Virus record (IMG/VR): IMGVR_UViG_3300022074_000202
Span: 1-32,466 of that record
Length of the DNA stretch: 32,466 nucleotides
Reading direction: 5' to 3' (one strand)
Origin: a virus
Shown: positions 28,796-32,466 of the stretch, one piece after another
Layout: every line of letters begins with the position of its first letter
How positions within the stretch are numbered: the stretch's first letter is position 1
Notes under the pieces: generated by a model
Told to the model about the DNA's origin: nothing
The model's database searches: none
Seen by the model: only the letters and a program-made list of their open reading frames with translations
Program-made: the position numbers and the translations under genes

Positions 28796-29293
28796 TTAAG
28801 ATGGTTCAGTAGGCCAAGTAATAGTGTGTGGAAAACCTTCTGCTGCAGGTAGGTCACGCAATGCTTGGCGATAAGTACCCCAAGTAGTTGAGTTAGCAGT
28901 GCTATCGGCTAGTTGGGTCCAGTCAGTATTAGTTAGTTTTGTATCACGCTGAGCACGGACTGATTTAGCAGCTTCTGCATCAATACGAGCCTTGTATGCA
29001 GCTTCGTTATCTGCTGCTGTAGTTACGTTCCCTTCGCTATCTGTAGTGTCGGTAAAGACTGGACCAGCGATAAACTTAGTAAACCACTTACCATCAATCT
29101 CTTCGACACCACTACGAGTGCTAACACCATAAGGTGCAGTAACAGTAGCTGCAGCACCATTTAGTACAGCGTCATAGCCATAACTATCAAGGATTTCAGT
29201 TGTAATTTGCTTAGGGAAGCTTGTATTCGGTTGTGTTGCTTTGAACTGACTAACAGTAGTCAGCTCACCATTTGATCGATTTCTAATTTCCAT
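28796..29293 (-). CDS. Tail fibre assembly chaperone-like protein, 165 aa
   Basis: The C-terminus is diagnostic: VRAQRDTKLTNTDWTQLADS, then WGTYRQALRDLPAAEGFPHT ending WPTEPS, the phage tail assembly chaperone (APC) pattern. The N-terminal part (MEIRNRSNGELTTVSQFKAT) matches the chaperones seen after tail fibres in cyanophages. It would help fold the fibre coded immediately upstream. Confidence 0.85.
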   Translation of the reverse strand: MEIRNRSNGELTTVSQFKATQPNTSFPKQITTEILDSYGYDAVLNGAAATVTAPYGVSTRSGVEEIDGKWFTKFIAGPVFTDTTDSEGNVTTAADNEAAYKARIDAEAAKSVRAQRDTKLTNTDWTQLADSTANSTTWGTYRQALRDLPAAEGFPHTITWPTEPS

Positions 29294-29305
29294 AGTTAGT
29301 TATGT

Positions 29306-31225
29306 TTAAGCGATTGCAAGGAAGAGGTAGGTGCCGCCGGATTCGTTCCATTGAGCGTAAGATCCGTTAATTGTAAATCCAGCAGCGAGGGGATCAATAT
29401 AATCACCACTTATTTGTGCCGAAGATGAATTAATTGCTATGGCAGAGTCATTGCCGGAAACAATGCCGCGAGCTGTATCGAACATGTACCAATTGCCAGT
29501 GGTATCAGATCGTTTAATCATTACAAACCTTGCACCATTAGTAAATCCGCAGTCAATATTAAGAGCACTACCAGTCCCAGTGTAACTGCCTACTTTGCTG
29601 ATGCCGGGTAGGGTTGCGAATAGGTAGGCGAGGTAATCACCACCAGAGGTGTTATTGCCTAATTCTGGATGATCTACAAGAAATGTTGTTGCCGTATATG
29701 ATCCATACTGAGAAGAATAACCAGTTACACTTTCGGTTGTGTTCAATTTAAAAGCATCTGAAGTGCCATCAATGGCGGTTGTCATAACTCTCCAATGACT
29801 CGTGGCATCTCTTCTTTTGGTGATCAAAAACGTTGGCGTTACACCTAAATTGTGTGTTATAGATCTTTTAGACCCTCCGTCCCCCCTATAAGCAACTACA
29901 TCGAAGAAACCTGGGGCACGTTTAAACATCCAAGCGTATTGAGTAGAAACCGCACTAGTATCAGTTCCTAATCCATCATTCCGATCAAACTCTATCCTAG
30001 TATTGGTATTAGCTGCTTCAGAGCCATTTGTATTTAAATCAAACTCCTTACCTTCTCCAATCAGTCTGGTCCTTGCTGACCAGTTATTACCAGTGTCACT
30101 CCTTCTTTCCCATACCCAGTCAACTGGAAAATCTGATTTATATGTTGGTGGAGTAGGACTTGTACCAGCTCTGGTATCAATAGCAAACACTTCCGTTGCA
30201 GCTTCAGGTGGCTTATTCTGACGGCGGATTGCCATGTAGATGTAAGTTCCACTGCCGTTATAATAGCTATGGGAAGTCAACAATTTAAAACCAGTAGGTG
30301 TTACTACTACCTCAGCATCAGGATGAGTGTATTCGCTATCGGCTGTGTTTGCATACAGTTCAACTCTTTGAGATTCAGATAGACATCTCATATTATCTAC
30401 AATGACCCAATCTGATGAGCCAGTGCTCCTCTTAATAAGTATAAACTGTGGCTCAAAACCTAAATTAATTTCTTGTGAACCACTATTGCCTGTATAACTC
30501 CCACATTTAATGATGCTTTCATCACTATCCGTGCCAAACGATGCGTCGTCATGAGCAAAGATGTAGGCGACGTAAGTTCGGCCGGAACCATTTACTCCGC
30601 CATCAGTACCAACACTAAATACTGAACTTGTAGGTGCTGTATAATTCCATACGGCTGTTGAGCCTGACGCATTGGTGCTGTTTAACTTTATTCTTTGATC
30701 GCCTAATGATCTGTGATAAACAAACCAATCATCTGTTGCACCTGAGACAACTTTTACAATAATCATCCCCGGCACACTGCCTAGGTTATGTGCAATAGTT
30801 CTGGCACTACCCGTTCCTGAATATGTAACTACATCGAAAAAACCTGGCGCTTTGCGGAATGTCCAGGAAACATAGTTGCCAACACTGGTCGAATTCACAT
30901 TAGAACTAATCCCGAGTGTAAATCCGCTACTCGTGAATGCCATTAGTTCATTTGACGAACCATCTCTTTCTTCAGTAGTCAAGTTTGAACTAAGCCTTTG
31001 TCCAGCCCCCCTTTCCGTATCATACAAATGATGATTTTTAGTATTATTCTCTCGGCTTTTAATCCAAACAAGTCCACCCTCGCCGGTTAAATCAATGTCA
31101 TTCGTGATCGTCTGCGTGCTGCTGTTACCCTCATACAAAAACGTACTAAAAACATCATCAACGTAAGGCGGAACTTTCTTACCACCAGCCGCTGCTAGTG
31201 TTGTTTGTTGTGTAATAGGATCCAT
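29306..31225 (-). CDS. Tail fibre / adhesin with duplicated modules, 639 aa
   Basis: Two homologous halves: each has a WIKSR or WERRS start, then an APGFFDVV-x-Y-x-G segment (near residues 127 and 431), a HNLG-x-x-P-x-(F/M)-(I/L) beta-strand block and a GSYTG-x-x-G-S-x-x-(I/L) block (near 242 and 545). This architecture is common in marine phage receptor-binding fibres and appendages. It is followed by its chaperone. It is expected to be a virion surface protein; the receptor is unknown. Confidence 0.82.
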   Translation of the reverse strand: MDPITQQTTLAAAGGKKVPPYVDDVFSTFLYEGNSSTQTITNDIDLTGEGGLVWIKSRENNTKNHHLYDTERGAGQRLSSNLTTEERDGSSNELMAFTSSGFTLGISSNVNSTSVGNYVSWTFRKAPGFFDVVTYSGTGSARTIAHNLGSVPGMIIVKVVSGATDDWFVYHRSLGDQRIKLNSTNASGSTAVWNYTAPTSSVFSVGTDGGVNGSGRTYVAYIFAHDDASFGTDSDESIIKCGSYTGNSGSQEINLGFEPQFILIKRSTGSSDWVIVDNMRCLSESQRVELYANTADSEYTHPDAEVVVTPTGFKLLTSHSYYNGSGTYIYMAIRRQNKPPEAATEVFAIDTRAGTSPTPPTYKSDFPVDWVWERRSDTGNNWSARTRLIGEGKEFDLNTNGSEAANTNTRIEFDRNDGLGTDTSAVSTQYAWMFKRAPGFFDVVAYRGDGGSKRSITHNLGVTPTFLITKRRDATSHWRVMTTAIDGTSDAFKLNTTESVTGYSSQYGSYTATTFLVDHPELGNNTSGGDYLAYLFATLPGISKVGSYTGTGSALNIDCGFTNGARFVMIKRSDTTGNWYMFDTARGIVSGNDSAIAINSSSAQISGDYIDPLAAGFTINGSYAQWNESGGTYLFLAIA

Positions 31226-31226
31226 A

Positions 31227-31874
31227 TCAGTTCACGTAATCAGCAAGAGCAGCACCGCGATAACGTGTGCCACCATCATCGGTGACAAACATAAAGAGGT
31301 GGGTTTTACCAGTGGTAAGAGTAGGTGCTGTATCAGCAGGGAACTTAACGCTTGCAGGCCAGGTAACTGTGCCTGATGTATGAGTAAGTTCTAAGGTAAA
31401 GGTACTTGCGACACCACTATTGCTTGGGTTAGAGAAGGTAAACGTAGAGTTACCGTTAATAGTTTTAGTAAAATAGTTGCTCTGAGAAAGATCAATATCT
31501 AGTGCAGATACTGCTTCTGCTGCTACTGCAAATCTACCAATACAATCTACATTGGTAACACCGAATGAACCACTAAATACGTTTGTACCTGTAAATGTAT
31601 TTGATGTATCTCGTTTTGCAGTGTCTGCATCAAATGCTTGAACAGTTGTTCCAATAGCTGCTGTCAAATCTGCAGCAATCTCTGCATTAACAAATGCTGT
31701 TGTAGCAATTTGAGTAGTATCAGTACCTTGTGCAGCAGTAGGAGCTGCAGGAGTACCAGTAAATGTAGGGGATGCAAGACCAGCTTTATTAGTAATATCA
31801 GCTGTAGAAACTTCTACATCAGAACCACTATTGTCATAGATAATTGCATCTGCTTTAATTTTTCCGTATGCCAT
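31227..31874 (-). CDS. Short tail fibre / virion appendage protein, 215 aa
   Basis: Starts MAYGKIKADAIIYDNSGSDV and contains the fibre-type block PTFTGTPAAPTAAQGTDTTQ, followed by IATTAFVNAEIA, a classic short-tail-fibre repeat. The end (YFTKTINGNSTFTFSNPSNS ... RGAALADYVN) is beta-rich. The unit is encoded between two larger fibres. Probably a trimeric receptor-binding or linking protein. Confidence 0.8.
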   Translation of the reverse strand: MAYGKIKADAIIYDNSGSDVEVSTADITNKAGLASPTFTGTPAAPTAAQGTDTTQIATTAFVNAEIAADLTAAIGTTVQAFDADTAKRDTSNTFTGTNVFSGSFGVTNVDCIGRFAVAAEAVSALDIDLSQSNYFTKTINGNSTFTFSNPSNSGVASTFTLELTHTSGTVTWPASVKFPADTAPTLTTGKTHLFMFVTDDGGTRYRGAALADYVN

Positions 31875-31876
31875 GA

Positions 31877-32466
31877 TTAGTTAAGTACAGTAAGTTGAGA
31901 ATTAGCTCCGACAGTAATAGATATACCTGAATTGATGGCAACTGTCGGTCCCATCATTCCTGCATTAATGTTGGCAGCAATTACTTTATTTGTTGTAATT
32001 GATTGCGGTGTTTCAATAAATGCAGAGTCAATAGTGGCAAAACTTAGTACACCACTACCATTAGTAGTTAGTGCTTGACCAGTTGAACCAGTATCATTAG
32101 GTAGTGTCAGCGTATAGTTAGCAGCTGCACTATGTGGCGGTCCTTTAATCTTAATACCATGAGAATTATTCTCACAGTTAAGAGTAATTTGACCTGAACC
32201 ATTCGTGCTATCACCTTTTACGACAGGAAGTGATTCAGTTAAATACCTATTCTCAGGATCAGCAGCAAAATACTGTTGCCATACCCACTTAGATGTAGAT
32301 GAGTTGTACTGTAGTCGTACTGTTAAGTCAGTTGAACCAACAAAACCTGCTGGTACGCCAGAAACAGAACTATTACTCTCAACTCCTGTTGAATTAACAA
32401 CCTCAACCCTATCTTCATTAGAAGGACTTCCAGGAAGATTTGCAAGTGCTGCAATAGGAGCATAAA
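31877..32466 (-). CDS. Tail fibre, C-terminal part (start off window)
   Basis: Open to the right edge of the window, 196 visible residues ending SGISITVGANSQLTVLN. It holds fibre-type blocks (LQYNSSTSKWVWQQYF, GIKIKGPPHSAAANYTLTLP, NDTGSTGQALTTNGSGVLSF), the last being a very common phage fibre motif. It is adjacent to the next fibre gene with a two-base gap. The N-terminal attachment domain lies outside the window. Confidence 0.85.
   Translation of the reverse strand, partial: YAPIAALANLPGSPSNEDRVEVVNSTGVESNSSVSGVPAGFVGSTDLTVRLQYNSSTSKWVWQQYFAADPENRYLTESLPVVKGDSTNGSGQITLNCENNSHGIKIKGPPHSAAANYTLTLPNDTGSTGQALTTNGSGVLSFATIDSAFIETPQSITTNKVIAANINAGMMGPTVAINSGISITVGANSQLTVLN

Noticed and set aside
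1-32466. Integrase, CRISPR array or insertion sequence
   Set aside because: No tyrosine or serine recombinase motifs, no regularly spaced direct repeats, and no transposase were seen in any frame.

Overview
The window is from a lytic, T7-like (podovirus) cyanophage that infects marine picocyanobacteria. The phage hallmarks are a single-subunit T7-type RNA polymerase, gp2.5-type SSB, gp3-type endonuclease, gp4-type primase-helicase, T7-type DNA polymerase, gp6-type exonuclease, portal, scaffold, major capsid protein and gp19-type terminase. The cyanophage hallmarks are psbA (D1), an Hli protein, a class I ribonucleotide reductase, ThyX and, most interestingly, an NblA-like small protein. NblA acts on phycobilisomes, so a Synechococcus host is more likely than Prochlorococcus. 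All convincing genes lie on the minus strand, so transcription runs from high to low coordinates. The psbA/hli content resembles the psbA-bearing clade of marine T7-like cyanophages.

Layout in transcription order: 32466-22311 is the end of the late region (tail fibres, tail chaperone, small membrane and lysis-like proteins, small terminase, HNH nuclease, sulfotransferase-like protein, large terminase), followed by a structured non-coding stretch and thyX (22109-21459). Next comes a gene-free block rich in inverted repeats (21458-21049). Three near-identical host-type promoters (21048, 20484, 20279) then drive a set of small early genes, including an ArdA-like antirestriction protein and two KTSC-like proteins. 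From 17934 downward come the T7-type RNA polymerase, SSB, endonuclease, primase-helicase, DNA polymerase (split in two frames), exonuclease, NblA-like, DUF3310, MazG-like and RNR genes. They are followed by two related basic proteins, portal, scaffold, a lysozyme/porin/hli/psbA cassette and the capsid gene, which is cut by the window edge.

Late genes run straight into early genes at about 21.0-21.5 kb. A linear T7-like chromosome would begin and end there, so the window spans a genome-end (concatemer or circularised-assembly) junction, and the terminal repeat is probably collapsed in that block. The part of the genome missing from the window would be the rest of the capsid gene, the tail tube, the internal virion proteins and the start of the fibre region.

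The genes fit one programme. Early small proteins blunt host defence and metabolism. The phage polymerase and replication set copy the DNA, while RNR, ThyX, MazG-like and DUF3310 proteins manage nucleotides. PsbA and Hli would keep photosynthetic electron flow going as the NblA-like protein dismantles antennae, and the structural and packaging genes finish the particle. Genes are very tightly packed, with many TAATG or ATGA stop/start overlaps. Several genes under 60 codons were found by reading these junctions.
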